DNA of 64,000 bases from Vibrio algicola. Its GTDB lineage: Bacteria; Pseudomonadota; Gammaproteobacteria; Enterobacterales; Vibrionaceae. The stretch is from the NCBI RefSeq assembly GCF_009601765.2, contig NZ_CP045699.1, forward strand, positions 806,001-870,000, in the 5' to 3' direction. Positions 39,902 through 53,076 of the stretch are shown in pieces (the first letter of the stretch is position 1; every line of letters starts with the position of its first letter). A model generated the notes under the pieces. That model did not search any database. It worked only from the letters and a program-made list of their open reading frames with translations, and was not told the DNA's origin. The translations under genes were made by a program, and so were the position numbers.

Positions 39902-40786
39902 TTAGGCTTTGATGCCAATTTCCGTGCTTAGAGTATGGCTTTCACCGGGTTGCAACGTTTTACCTTGTTCTAGGCTTGGCGCATGTAATGTTGACTCGAC
40001 ACACACCATTGTTTGGTAGCCATCATCATCCATATCGCCCATATTGATTGCCAGTTCCCACGGATTCCAAATAACCGCCGCATTATCACCTTGGTTTTTA
40101 ACCGTAATAGTACGCTGATGTTTAGGGTCGGTGATGTCGATACACTCTTGAGGCTGAGTGTAGACGCGATCTACGCCGGCTTTAAAGTTTAATGCATTGC
40201 CACCAAGACAAGCTTTGCCACTTTGTAAGTTGTCTAAGTAATTATCACCCATGCCAGTAATAGCGGTGTCATTAATATCGGCAATATTGAAATAGCTGTG
40301 CAGCGCGCCAGAGAAAGTCCATGCATTGCTATCGGTATTGGTGACGGTAAGAGACACTTTTAAGCATTCAGACACTTCCATATTAAGCACCGCATCAAAT
40401 TGATGAGGCCAAATATCAAGTGTAGTGTCATTTGGACGCAAACCAAGACTCACTATAACGCCTTGTTCATTTTCTCTATGCTCAATCAGCTGCCATTCAC
40501 TTGAACGAGCAAACCCATGCGCTGGAGCCGCAATGCGACCGAACCAAGGCCAACAGACTGGAATACCGCCACGCAAAGCAGTATTGCCATCAAAAATAGC
40601 CCGCTCGCTCATCCAAATAACATCTTGTTGATCGATAGGTTTAAATGACACCACATGACCACCGAAAAGAGAAATACCCGCTTCGGCTTTGTCATGTTTA
40701 ACTCGGACGATTTTGATTCCGTCTTTTTGTACGATAGTGACACAATCAGATAATACGCTGATGATTGGGAGACCGTTAAGATTCAT
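39902..40786 (-). CDS. yeaD: D-hexose-6-phosphate mutarotase (glucose-6-phosphate 1-epimerase)
   Basis: 294 residues of the aldose-1-epimerase-like fold: GGIPVCWPWFG, HGFARSSEWQLIEH (His catalytic region), HSYFNIADI and the late WNPWE and VCVEST segments. Interconverts anomers of hexose-6-phosphates. ATG 40786 follows GAGGAACC. Downstream of gapA on the same strand, as in E. coli, though a terminator lies between. Confidence 0.93.
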   Translation of the reverse strand: MNLNGLPIISVLSDCVTIVQKDGIKIVRVKHDKAEAGISLFGGHVVSFKPIDQQDVIWMSERAIFDGNTALRGGIPVCWPWFGRIAAPAHGFARSSEWQLIEHRENEQGVIVSLGLRPNDTTLDIWPHQFDAVLNMEVSECLKVSLTVTNTDSNAWTFSGALHSYFNIADINDTAITGMGDNYLDNLQSGKACLGGNALNFKAGVDRVYTQPQECIDITDPKHQRTITVKNQGDNAAVIWNPWELAINMGDMDDDGYQTMVCVESTLHAPSLEQGKTLQPGESHTLSTEIGIKA

Positions 40787-40865
40787 GCAAAGGTTCCTCG
40801 TTATATCTCAATAGGTTTCTTTATACAAAGAGAACGAATATCGAGCATTCATGATTTTTAGGTAT

Positions 40866-40893
40866 AAAAAAAGGCGACACAATGGCCGCCTCA
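40866..40893 (-). terminator. Rho-independent terminator after gapA
   Basis: On the minus strand GGCGGC-loop-GTCGCC (one G-U) followed by T7; partly insulates yeaD. Confidence 0.85.
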
Positions 40894-40947
40894 ATCGTTA
40901 CTTAACAAGAGTTGTTACTCAGTTAAGAGCTAAACACTGCTTTCTAA

Positions 40948-42347
<1,400 letters not shown>

Positions 42348-42737
42348 ATGAAAAAGACAACCCAGCAGTGGCAACAAGAATTGAATGATGAGCAATTTCG
42401 GGTGTGCCGAGAAGGCGGGACTGAAGCGCCATATTCCGGCACTCTATTGCATAATAAAGATACGGGCATTTATCAGTGTACTTGTTGTCAGGCCGATTTG
42501 TTTCGCTCTGAGGATAAATTTGATTCAGGTTGTGGTTGGCCAAGTTTTGATGCCGCGATTAATAAAGACGCGGTGAAATACTTAAAAGACAGCAGCCATG
42601 GTATGCATCGAATTGAAGTGCGTTGTGCCCATTGTGACAGTCATTTAGGGCATGTATTTCAAGATGGTCCGCAAGACACGACCGGTCAGCGTTACTGTGT
42701 GAATTCAGTGTCTTTACGTTTTAATCAAGAGGATTGA
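42348..42737 (+). CDS. msrB: Peptide-methionine (R)-S-oxide reductase
   Basis: 129 residues. Zinc site Cys44/Cys47 and Cys93/Cys96; catalytic Cys117 in [22 protein letters not shown] substrate motif. Repairs methionine-R-sulfoxide. Stop overlaps the yeaC start by four bases (42734-42737), indicating translational coupling. Confidence 0.96.
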   Translation: MKKTTQQWQQELNDEQFRVCREGGTEAPYSGTLLHNKDTGIYQCTCCQADLFRSEDKFDSGCGWPSFDAAINKDAVKYLKDSSHGMHRIEVRCAHCDSHLGHVFQDGPQDTTGQRYCVNSVSLRFNQED

Positions 42738-43018
42738 GTATGGATGTCGAGCAATTATTAGCGGCTATGACGCCGGAAGTGTATGAGCGATTAAATTATG
42801 CCATTGAAACCGGTCGCTGGTTAGATGGGTCACCGATTTCTCAACAACAACGTGATTCTTGCATGCAAGCGGTGATGCTCTATCAATCTAAAAACAACCA
42901 TGATCCGCAACACATGAGTGTCGGTGCGGGTGGTGAAGTGGCGTTTAAATCGAAATCAGAATTGAAAAAGCAATTTGCCGAAGGGCAAGACGATATTATT
43001 CGCGTAGCGGCTGAGTGA
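42734..43018 (+). CDS. yeaC: YeaC family protein (DUF1315)
   Basis: 94 residues; DUF1315 pattern [40 protein letters not shown]. Function unknown, always small and cytoplasmic, commonly beside msrB and gapA. Overlaps msrB. Starts at ATG 42734 or the in-frame ATG 42740. Confidence 0.93.
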   Translation: MSMDVEQLLAAMTPEVYERLNYAIETGRWLDGSPISQQQRDSCMQAVMLYQSKNNHDPQHMSVGAGGEVAFKSKSELKKQFAEGQDDIIRVAAE

Positions 43019-43042
43019 GTTGTCAACAATGCGATCCAATAA

Positions 43043-43087
43043 AAGAAGATAAAGCGTTAGAGTGATACTCGGCTTTATCTTCTTTTT
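43043..43087. terminator. Bidirectional terminator between yeaC and ansA
   Basis: Perfect 13-base arms AAGAAGATAAAGC / GCTTTATCTTCTT, with A-rich left and T-rich right flanks. Confidence 0.9.
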
Positions 43088-43118
43088 ATGGCTGAGAAAT
43101 GTCATTAATTCGCGCTGG

Positions 43119-44132
43119 TTATAAGCTCATTTCGCCGCGCAAAACTTGTTTCATCTGGGTTTTAATTTCATCATAGGTTAAATTTTTGCTCAACAGGTAG
43201 TGCAATTTAGCTAACGCCGCTTCATGGGTCATATCATAACCACTGATCACGCCCGCTTCTGCTAACGAAACTCCGGTCGCATAACCATCCATATTCACTT
43301 TGCCAGCCAAACATTGAGTTAGGTTAACCACAATCACGCCTCGCTCTGACGCGTCTTTTAAATGGGCGAGCATGTCTTTATTTTGTGGCGCATTGCCAAC
43401 ACCGAAAGTCAGCAAGATCATTGCATTGACAGGTTGGAGTAGGGTGTTGCGGATCACTTCATGTGAAATGCCAGGGTACATAGTGATCACGCCGATCGGT
43501 TGTGGCGTAATGGTATGCACTTTAAATTCGCCCTGCGGTTTTTTGTCGATTAATTCAGGGTTACTGACTTGAATACTGATCCCCGCCTCAAGTAGCACCG
43601 GTAAATTAGGCGAACTAAAAGCGCTAAACCCATCGGCGCGAGACTTGGTACTGCGATTACCACGCATCAATTGGTTATTAAAAAATAACGTCACCTCATT
43701 GATAGGGTAGTTGGCGGCAATGTGCAGCGCATTTAAAAGATTGGCTTGACCGTCTGATCGCAGTTCCGACAATGGGATTTGTGAACCAGTCACAATCACC
43801 GGCTTGCCTAAATTTTCAAACATAAATGATAACGCAGCCGCGGTATACGCCATGGTATCAGTGCCATGTAAAATCACAAAGCCATCATATTGGTCGTAAT
43901 TGGCTTGAATATCATCAGCGATATGTTGCCAATCATTGGGCGTCATATCCGATGAATCCATTAAGGGCGCATATTCATGTACGGTAAATAATGGCATTTC
44001 TTCACGATGGAACTCTGGCATTGCTTGCAGTTGCGCAGTCATAAAACCATCGGCAGGAATGTAGCCGTGTGGAGAGCGTTTCATGCCAATAGTGCCGCCA
44101 GTGTAGGCAACATAAATATGTTTTCTTGTCAT
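43119..44132 (-). CDS. ansA: Type I (cytoplasmic) L-asparaginase
   Basis: 337 residues from ATG 44132. Opens RKHIYVAYTGGTIGMKRS with the first catalytic Thr; second motif FVILHGTDTMAYTAAALS with the T-D pair; then GSQIPLSELRSDG. Matches AnsA length. Hydrolyses asparagine to aspartate and ammonia. In relatives sppA lies next to ansA; here the mur genes intervene. Confidence 0.95.
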   Translation of the reverse strand: MTRKHIYVAYTGGTIGMKRSPHGYIPADGFMTAQLQAMPEFHREEMPLFTVHEYAPLMDSSDMTPNDWQHIADDIQANYDQYDGFVILHGTDTMAYTAAALSFMFENLGKPVIVTGSQIPLSELRSDGQANLLNALHIAANYPINEVTLFFNNQLMRGNRSTKSRADGFSAFSSPNLPVLLEAGISIQVSNPELIDKKPQGEFKVHTITPQPIGVITMYPGISHEVIRNTLLQPVNAMILLTFGVGNAPQNKDMLAHLKDASERGVIVVNLTQCLAGKVNMDGYATGVSLAEAGVISGYDMTHEAALAKLHYLLSKNLTYDEIKTQMKQVLRGEMSL

Positions 44133-44228
44133 AGTCAAAACTCGTGTTATCGCAAAAAACTAAGCGATATAGGATGGATAGGAACAGGCGGTCAGTATAT
44201 AACATCAAGGTACAGTTTAAAAAAGAAA

Positions 44229-44256
44229 CCCCCTAAAACTATGAAGTTGTAGGGGG
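44229..44256 (-). terminator. Terminator after murP
   Basis: Seven-base arms CCCCCTA / TAGGGGG; on the minus strand followed by TTTCTTTTTT, about 140 bases past the murP stop. Confidence 0.75.
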
Positions 44257-44399
44257 CGGCTATACAAGCAAATTAGGGGGGAATCTTTAATAGCAACAAG
44301 AAACAACTAATCCTTTATTATTATCTTCTCGCTAATTAAGAGTTATGTCGGATTATCCGATCTGTTTTTATAGGTTCCGTTGTCATTTATATTAACGAT

Positions 44400-45866
44400 T
44401 TAGCTTAAATCCACATTTTTAGTGCCGAAGAAGTAGGTCACTACAAAACCGACACCGTAACTGATTAATAAGCCTGCGCCATAAACCATCATGGCAGGGA
44501 AGATCCCACTGTTTGAGGTCATCAGAGGCAGTGACACAATACCGGATGGACCAAAGACGGTGTTTAAACCTACTGGTAAACCTAGGTAAGAGACTAAGCC
44601 GATAAAGAAACCACCGGCTGCGCCACCAATACATGCTGTCACAAATGGTTTAACACGAGGCAAGGTCACACCATAAATTAATGGTTCGCCAATGCCTAAG
44701 ATGCCAGGGATTATTGAGCCTTTAATTTGCACTCGCAGTAGTGAATCTTTGTGAGCTTTGACATACAACGCTGCCGCCGCGCCAACTTGACCACCGCCGG
44801 CCATGGCAAGGATTGGGAATAGTGAGTTAAACCCTTGGGTTTCCATTAAAGCAAAATAAACGGGCACAAAACCTTGGTGAATACCAAACATCACCGAGAT
44901 TAAAAATACACCAGCCAAAATAGCAGAACCAATCGGGTTACCATTTAGGTGTAGAAATAACCATGACATGCCTTGGAATAAGTAACCCCCTAGCGGCATG
45001 ATCACAACAAAGGTCACCGCCCCCATAAACAGGAGAGTTAGGCTAGAAGTCAAGATCATATCGAGATCATCTGGCATGTACTTACGAATAAAACGCTCCA
45101 CTTTTGCGCCAACAATCGCGGCAATTAGTACCCCAATAATATTACCGCGTGGATCAATCGTATGACCAAAGAAGTCGCTCATGCCCGAGTAAATACCAGA
45201 GGTAGCATCTGGGTTATAGCCTAATACAAACAGTGAGGCTATAATTGCGCCATTAACACCGGAACCTCCAAAGGCTTTTTGGGCGTTATAACCGATTAAA
45301 ATGCTTAAGAAGCTAAATAGACCTTTACCAAAGACTTTAAAATAATTAACCAGATCAACCAAAATAAGGTTAGGGTGAGCTTGTTCGGTAATATAAATTT
45401 GTTCCAAAACGGTGGCGACACCCAGTAACATACCCGCGGCAATAAAACCTGGGATCAAAGGGGTGAAAATGGTGGCAAATTTACTTAAAAACTGTTGAAT
45501 GCTACTGGTTTGTTTGGCTTTCATCTGCTTTTTTTGATCGGAAGCAATGTCTTTTAAATCTGAATTGTCGCCTTGTGATTGCAGACTAGCTTGATCTGGA
45601 TTATCGCTAATTTGAGATAAACATTGGTTCATCATTTCCGCTGCGGTTTGCGCTTTACCTGGGCCTAAAATGATTTGTAATTGCTCATCACTTTCAACCA
45701 CTCCCATAACGCCGGTAATGCGCTTTAGTTGGTCGGCTTGAACCAAATCATTATTATTTAATGTTAAGCGTAAGCGAGTCATACAATTACCCGCCAGAGC
45801 AATGTTTGCCTTCCCCCCGACCAATTCAATAATCGAATCAATCATTGGTTGTGTAATTTTAGCCAT
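44400..45866 (-). CDS. murP: PTS N-acetylmuramic acid transporter, EIIBC
   Basis: 488 residues. EIIB domain about 1-90 with phosphorylatable Cys28 ([12 protein letters not shown]); EIIC domain about 120-488 ([69 protein letters not shown]). Lacks an EIIA domain, as E. coli MurP does, relying on EIIA-Glc. Imports MurNAc and phosphorylates it to MurNAc-6-phosphate. Start ATG 45866 follows GAGGGTGAC. Downstream of murQ on the same strand. Confidence 0.93.
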   Translation of the reverse strand: MAKITQPMIDSIIELVGGKANIALAGNCMTRLRLTLNNNDLVQADQLKRITGVMGVVESDEQLQIILGPGKAQTAAEMMNQCLSQISDNPDQASLQSQGDNSDLKDIASDQKKQMKAKQTSSIQQFLSKFATIFTPLIPGFIAAGMLLGVATVLEQIYITEQAHPNLILVDLVNYFKVFGKGLFSFLSILIGYNAQKAFGGSGVNGAIIASLFVLGYNPDATSGIYSGMSDFFGHTIDPRGNIIGVLIAAIVGAKVERFIRKYMPDDLDMILTSSLTLLFMGAVTFVVIMPLGGYLFQGMSWLFLHLNGNPIGSAILAGVFLISVMFGIHQGFVPVYFALMETQGFNSLFPILAMAGGGQVGAAAALYVKAHKDSLLRVQIKGSIIPGILGIGEPLIYGVTLPRVKPFVTACIGGAAGGFFIGLVSYLGLPVGLNTVFGPSGIVSLPLMTSNSGIFPAMMVYGAGLLISYGVGFVVTYFFGTKNVDLS

Positions 45867-45998
45867 GTGTCACCCTCTAAATTTTGCTGCGATATCGAAC
45901 AGAAACGCTTTTGATTTTTATTATAAGAATTTCATTTTATTGAAATACGCCCAGTTCGATCGTTAAGTGTCTGCATTTATTATTGTTGTGCGTTTGAT

Positions 45999-46904
45999 TT
46001 ATGCTTTGACCTGAACCGCGTGACGCGTAAACCCATTCGATTGATCCAACAAATCTGTCGCTTGTTGTGCATCCGATTGAGTTAAAATCATCACAATTGC
46101 GGTTTTACAATGACCATTACATTGTGCCAAGGCAGCTTCTGCTGTGGCACGGTCACATTCTGTCGCCGCAATCACGATGTTTTTTTGACGCTCAACCAGT
46201 TTGGCATTAGTGGCTTCAACATCGACCATCAAGTTGCCATACACTTTACCGGTTTTGATCATTGCGCCAGTGGTAAGCATATTAAGCACTAATTTTTGCG
46301 CTGTACCGGCCTTCATGCGAGAAGAACCGGTTACGATTTCAGCCCCTACAATTGGGGTGATTGCAATGTCAGAGGCTTGGGTCATCGCGCTAACAGGGTT
46401 ACAGCTGAGCGAAATTACCGCGCCAGATTGGCTACGGGCATAGTCCATGGCACCCAGAACATACGGAGTGCGTCCGCTAGCTGCGATCCCAACTAATACG
46501 TCGGTTGAATTGAAATTAATTTCTTTAAGATCTTGCGCGCCTAACTCACGGTTATCTTCGGCATTTTCGACCGCTTTTAAAATTGCGGTTTTACCACCAG
46601 CAATTAAACCAATCACTTGAGAAGGATCGGAACCATAAGTAGGAGGGCATTCGCTCGCATCTAAAATGCCTAAGCGACCAGAGGTTCCAGCGCCAATATA
46701 AATAAGACGACCACCTTGGCGAAACGCTGTCGCGATCAGATCAACTGATTGTGCAATTTGAGGCAATGTTTTTTCAACCGCTAAAGCAACCTGCTTATCT
46801 TCATTGTTAATAACCGCCAGCATCTCTACTGTATTGAGCGCATCAATATTAGCACTGGCGGGGTTACGACTTTCAGTAACAAGTTGGGTTAGGTCGATCT
46901 TCAT
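45999..46904 (-). CDS. murQ: N-acetylmuramic acid 6-phosphate etherase
   Basis: 301 residues, SIS fold. Cleaves the lactyl ether of MurNAc-6-P to GlcNAc-6-P and D-lactate. Signature [38 protein letters not shown] with catalytic Glu, [12 protein letters not shown] and [12 protein letters not shown]. First gene of the murQP unit, divergent from murR. Confidence 0.96.
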   Translation of the reverse strand: MKIDLTQLVTESRNPASANIDALNTVEMLAVINNEDKQVALAVEKTLPQIAQSVDLIATAFRQGGRLIYIGAGTSGRLGILDASECPPTYGSDPSQVIGLIAGGKTAILKAVENAEDNRELGAQDLKEINFNSTDVLVGIAASGRTPYVLGAMDYARSQSGAVISLSCNPVSAMTQASDIAITPIVGAEIVTGSSRMKAGTAQKLVLNMLTTGAMIKTGKVYGNLMVDVEATNAKLVERQKNIVIAATECDRATAEAALAQCNGHCKTAIVMILTQSDAQQATDLLDQSNGFTRHAVQVKA

Positions 46905-46993
46905 AATTTTTCTCGTTAGTTAGCGACTGGGTAGTGAGTGGGGAATAGAATATAGAATAAACTATTCCTTGCAGTGCGCCAGATCACAGAATC

Positions 46994-47028
46994 AATTATT
47001 CCAATTCAGGAATTGTTGGAATATAATT
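46994..47028. promoter_or_regulatory. Candidate MurR operator
   Basis: Palindromic stretch: core CAATTC-AG-GAATTG (47002-47015), outer arms TTCCAA / TTGGAA, embedded in AATTAT...ATAATT. Lies between murQ and the RpiR-type gene, so likely bound by MurR. Inferred only. Confidence 0.6.
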
Positions 47029-47139
47029 GCATCACTTTGGTTCTTTCTAATAAAAAATTATGAGTGATACTCGGCATTTGACCTCAATAAATAACAAAGA
47101 ACTCATATAGTTAATGCGGTATAGATTAGAGATTGTATT

Positions 47140-47997
47140 ATGTCACTGCTTACACAACTACGTTACAATTTAGCGCAATTTTCTACCAATGAACAAAAGA
47201 TTGCCCACCATCTTTTGTCCGATCCCTTTAGTGTTCTATCGTTATCGTCTCAAAAACTCGCCAATCAGTGCGAAGTGAGTCAATCGAGTATCGTAAAATT
47301 CACCCAAAAGTTAGGCTGTCGGGGCTTTACTGAGTTTAAAGTGAAAATGAGTGAAGAAATTGGCCGCGAGCATGCGATTGTTCAAGGTAATACTACGCTG
47401 CATAACCTCATTTCAGTCAAAGATAGCTTGCAAGAGGTGGCGCAAAAAATAGCCGAAGAAAAATCTGCTGCGATCTTACAAACCACCAATAATATTAATA
47501 CCGATGAATTTAAACAAGTGGTGCAGTGGCTTGATATAGCAGGAAAAGTGCAAATTGCGGGTATTGGTGGCTCGGCTCTGGTTGCTAAAGATCTTAGCTA
47601 CAAGTTGATGAAAATTGGCATTCCAACGCTGAATGAATTTGATAGTCATGTGCAAATCACCATTGCCAATACCCTGCAGCCAAAAGATGTGTTTTTAGCC
47701 TTTTCATATTCCGGCCAACGTAAAGATATTTTATTTGCGGCAGAAACCGCTAAGAAAAGAGGGGCTTATGTGGTGGCAATCACTTCGTTGGCGCACAGTC
47801 TATTACGTGATATGGCTGATTGTGTGTTAACCACGTTAGCGGAAGAAGGGGATATGCGAAGTTCTTCAATTTCTTCTCGTACTGCTCAACACACGATTGC
47901 CGATTTACTGTTTCTATCACTAGTTCAACAACGTGATGTACAAGCGGCGATTCAAATTCGTGATATGAAAGGGGCGGTAGACGACCTTTCGCGTTAA
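47140..47997 (+). CDS. murR: RpiR-family regulator MurR
   Basis: 285 residues: N-terminal HTH_6 (about 1-75, LYQL-like pattern NLAQFSTNEQKIAHHLLSDP, CEVSQSSIVKFTQKLGCRGFTEFK) and a SIS domain (IAGIGGSALVAKDLSYKLMKIG; VFLAFSYSGQRKDI). In E. coli MurR represses murQP and is relieved by MurNAc-6-P. Divergence from murQ with a palindrome between supports that role here. Confidence 0.88.
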   Translation: MSLLTQLRYNLAQFSTNEQKIAHHLLSDPFSVLSLSSQKLANQCEVSQSSIVKFTQKLGCRGFTEFKVKMSEEIGREHAIVQGNTTLHNLISVKDSLQEVAQKIAEEKSAAILQTTNNINTDEFKQVVQWLDIAGKVQIAGIGGSALVAKDLSYKLMKIGIPTLNEFDSHVQITIANTLQPKDVFLAFSYSGQRKDILFAAETAKKRGAYVVAITSLAHSLLRDMADCVLTTLAEEGDMRSSSISSRTAQHTIADLLFLSLVQQRDVQAAIQIRDMKGAVDDLSR

Positions 47998-48025
47998 GTG
48001 CTTAATTGTTCAAATTGATTCAATA

Positions 48026-48053
48026 AAAAGGACGCCTAAATTGGCGTCCTTTT
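48026..48053. terminator. Bidirectional terminator between murR and sppA
   Basis: Perfect 11-base arms AAAAGGACGCC / GGCGTCCTTTT with a six-base loop; symmetric A/T flanks. Confidence 0.9.
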
Positions 48054-48101
48054 ATGTTGATTGCTTTTTTATATTTGATAACCGACCGACTTAACCTTTT
48101 A

Positions 48102-49964
48102 CTATTGAGCTTGGCAGTTTAAACAGAAAGTATAAAAGCCTTGCGGATCGTTTAAGTTATTCAATAAATCGCTGCTGGCGCTGATCTGTTTCGCTGCAGG
48201 TAGTAACGCCGTTGGGATCATAGCTTCAACTTTGCTGCTGATCGAAACGTCGGTCGATTTTAAAATATCTTGGATGATCTGCTGAGTTTGGCTTAATGGT
48301 TTTTCAACCCAATCGAGTTGGTAGTCTTTCACTTTCGCTAACTCCGCCGCCGCTTTAATGGCGTCATCAAAGTCACCCATTTGATCGACTAGTCCGCGTT
48401 TTAATGCATCTTGTCCGGTCCAGACTCGACCTTGAGCAATCTTATCTACAGCTTGCGTTTTCATATCACGGTTTTGACCCACTAATGAAATAAAGCGATG
48501 ATACCCATGCTCGATCCCCATTTGCATCGCTTGTGAAGCGCCGTCCGATAATCCGTTAGTCAAGCCTGCGCCAGAGAAAGGACTGGTGCCAATGCCGTCG
48601 GTATGGACGCCAATTTTATTTAAGCCTTTTTCAAAGGTGGTGATCACGCCAAAAATACCAATTGAACCGGTTAAGGTGGTAGGTTGAGCAATGATTTTAT
48701 CGGCGCTCATCGAAATCCAATAACCGCCAGAGGCCGCAAGGCTGGACATGGAAACCACCACAGGTTTACCGGCATTTTTCAGAGCATCGACTTCATTGCG
48801 GATCAGTTCAGAAGCAAAAGCACTGCCACCTGGGCTATCGACGCGTAAAATTACTGCTTTCACATTTTTATCTAAACGGGCTTGCGCCAATAGAGCCGCG
48901 GTGGAATCGCCACCAACACTGCCTTGTGGTTGATCACCATCTAAAATAGCGCCACTGGCAACGATAACCGCAATTTTATTTTGGCTGGTACTGATAGGTT
49001 TTTTCACTTTAGCTAGGTATTTATAATAACTAATGCTGTTATAACCATGATCGTCATTACTGCCAAATGTGTCGCGTAAATAATTACTGGCTTGTTGGCG
49101 TGTGGTGAGTTTATCCACTAAACCCAGTTTTAAAGACAGTTGAGCAAAATCGCCCTTGGCTGCTTTTAATTGTGCCAGAAAACTGTCCATATTTGGGTTG
49201 AGAGTTTTGCCGTCAATTTTACGGTTATGCGCCACATCATCAACATACGCGCCCCACAGTTGGGTTAGCCATGCCGTTGCCGATTCTTTAGCGGCCGGAG
49301 ACATATCATTACGCATAAAAGGTTCTACCGCAGATTTATAAGTACCAACGCGGAAAATATGCGTAGTGATATCCAGTTTATCGAGTAAGTCTTTGTAGTA
49401 AAGCGAGTAAGCGCTGTAGCCTTTTAGTAGCACGGCGCCGTCAGGAGAGAGCATGATTTTATTGGCATAACTGGCAAGGTAATATTGGCTTTGATTATAA
49501 AAATCGCCATAGGCATAAACCGGTTTGCCACTTTTCTTAAACTCTTCAATCGCTTTGGCAATGTATCTGAGTTTGGTTAAGTTGGTTTCTGGCATTTGTT
49601 TAAGGTTTAACACTAAGCCTAGAATGGCGTCATCTTTGGCCGCATAGCGAATGGTATTCACCAGATCAAATAACACGGTTTCTTTCGGTGCGTCTTTATC
49701 TAATAGACTGCCGGAGATTGAATCGAATGAGTTAATAGAACTGCGCTGTTCTACAATAGGGCCAGAAAGGTTTAACACCAACGCTTCTTTTTTATGGTTA
49801 TCTTGCTTTGCGGTAGCGGTATCGTCTTGCTGAGAGGTAAAAGCAAAATACAACCCAACGATCACCGCGATAAAAAGAAGGTTGAGTAGGGCGGTACGCA
49901 AAAAAGAAATAAACTTCCAAATGCCTTTAAAAATAGCGCCAATATAGCAAAACAGTTTTTTCAT
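48102..49964 (-). CDS. sppA: Signal peptide peptidase A (67 kDa form)
   Basis: 620-residue inner-membrane protease with one N-terminal membrane segment (about 22-44). Tandem SppA domains: catalytic Lys210 in the first (GTYKSAVEPF) and Ser412 in the second (LAASGGYWISMS), close to E. coli Lys209/Ser409. Degrades cleaved signal peptides in the membrane. Convergent with murR. Confidence 0.95.
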   Translation of the reverse strand: MKKLFCYIGAIFKGIWKFISFLRTALLNLLFIAVIVGLYFAFTSQQDDTATAKQDNHKKEALVLNLSGPIVEQRSSINSFDSISGSLLDKDAPKETVLFDLVNTIRYAAKDDAILGLVLNLKQMPETNLTKLRYIAKAIEEFKKSGKPVYAYGDFYNQSQYYLASYANKIMLSPDGAVLLKGYSAYSLYYKDLLDKLDITTHIFRVGTYKSAVEPFMRNDMSPAAKESATAWLTQLWGAYVDDVAHNRKIDGKTLNPNMDSFLAQLKAAKGDFAQLSLKLGLVDKLTTRQQASNYLRDTFGSNDDHGYNSISYYKYLAKVKKPISTSQNKIAVIVASGAILDGDQPQGSVGGDSTAALLAQARLDKNVKAVILRVDSPGGSAFASELIRNEVDALKNAGKPVVVSMSSLAASGGYWISMSADKIIAQPTTLTGSIGIFGVITTFEKGLNKIGVHTDGIGTSPFSGAGLTNGLSDGASQAMQMGIEHGYHRFISLVGQNRDMKTQAVDKIAQGRVWTGQDALKRGLVDQMGDFDDAIKAAAELAKVKDYQLDWVEKPLSQTQQIIQDILKSTDVSISSKVEAMIPTALLPAAKQISASSDLLNNLNDPQGFYTFCLNCQAQ

Positions 49965-52272
<2,308 letters not shown>

Positions 52273-52421
52273 AGATCGCGTAGTGGTTTAAGCCGCTGCA
52301 AACGAGTCGATAAAATTGGAATGTGGGTCATAGCCAAATGGGTAATATTTGATTATGATTCTCATTCCTCTTTTGTATTGTCATATACTTAAGCCACAGC
52401 CGTAAAGTAGGGATACAGGTT

Positions 52422-52970
52422 ATGCAAGCACTAGACTTATTACTCAACCGACGTTCTATCGCCAATTTAATTGAGCCAGCCCCTGAAGGGAAAGTGCTAG
52501 AAAATATCGTTAAAGCCGGATTAAGAGCGCCTGATCATGGTTGTTTAACCCCGTGGCGCTTTGTGATCGCTCAAGGGGAAGGCTTACGCAAACTGTCCGA
52601 TATTTTAGTTGCCGCCGCGGTGGCTAAAAATAGTGAGCAAGCCGTGATTGAGAAAGTGAAAAAAGCCCCATTTCGCGCCCCAATGGTCATAACCATTATC
52701 GCCAAAGTAACCGAGCATCCAAAAGTCCCCGCTTTTGAGCAATACTTATCGGCAGGCTGCGCGGCGCAAGCAATGCAAATGGCCGCAGTGGTGCAAGGAT
52801 TCCAAGCTTTTTGGCGCTCAGGTGAGTGGATGTTTGATGATAACGTTAAGCAAGCTTTTGAGTTACAAGGCGACGATAAAATTGTGGGATTTTTATATTT
52901 AGGCACATCCGGTTGCAGCGCAATGAAAGTACCTGAGCGTGCATTGGCCGATTTTGTTGAGTACCTATAA
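52422..52970 (+). CDS. ydjA: Nitroreductase-family protein YdjA
   Basis: 182 residues. FMN-binding nitroreductase fold with LLNRRSIANL (FMN phosphate-binding Arg), RAPDHGCLTPWRFVIAQGEG and SAGCAAQAMQMAAVVQGFQAFWRSGE, all YdjA hallmarks. Forms a homodimer. Physiological substrate is not established. Confidence 0.92.
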   Translation: MQALDLLLNRRSIANLIEPAPEGKVLENIVKAGLRAPDHGCLTPWRFVIAQGEGLRKLSDILVAAAVAKNSEQAVIEKVKKAPFRAPMVITIIAKVTEHPKVPAFEQYLSAGCAAQAMQMAAVVQGFQAFWRSGEWMFDDNVKQAFELQGDDKIVGFLYLGTSGCSAMKVPERALADFVEYL

Positions 52971-53076
52971 TCTTCTGTGTCTGAAACTTAAACCTGTATA
53001 AATAAACAGTTTTATCTTGATTTATAAGCGAGATATTCGATAATCTAACACTATTATTTCTTTTCGAGTTTTACTT

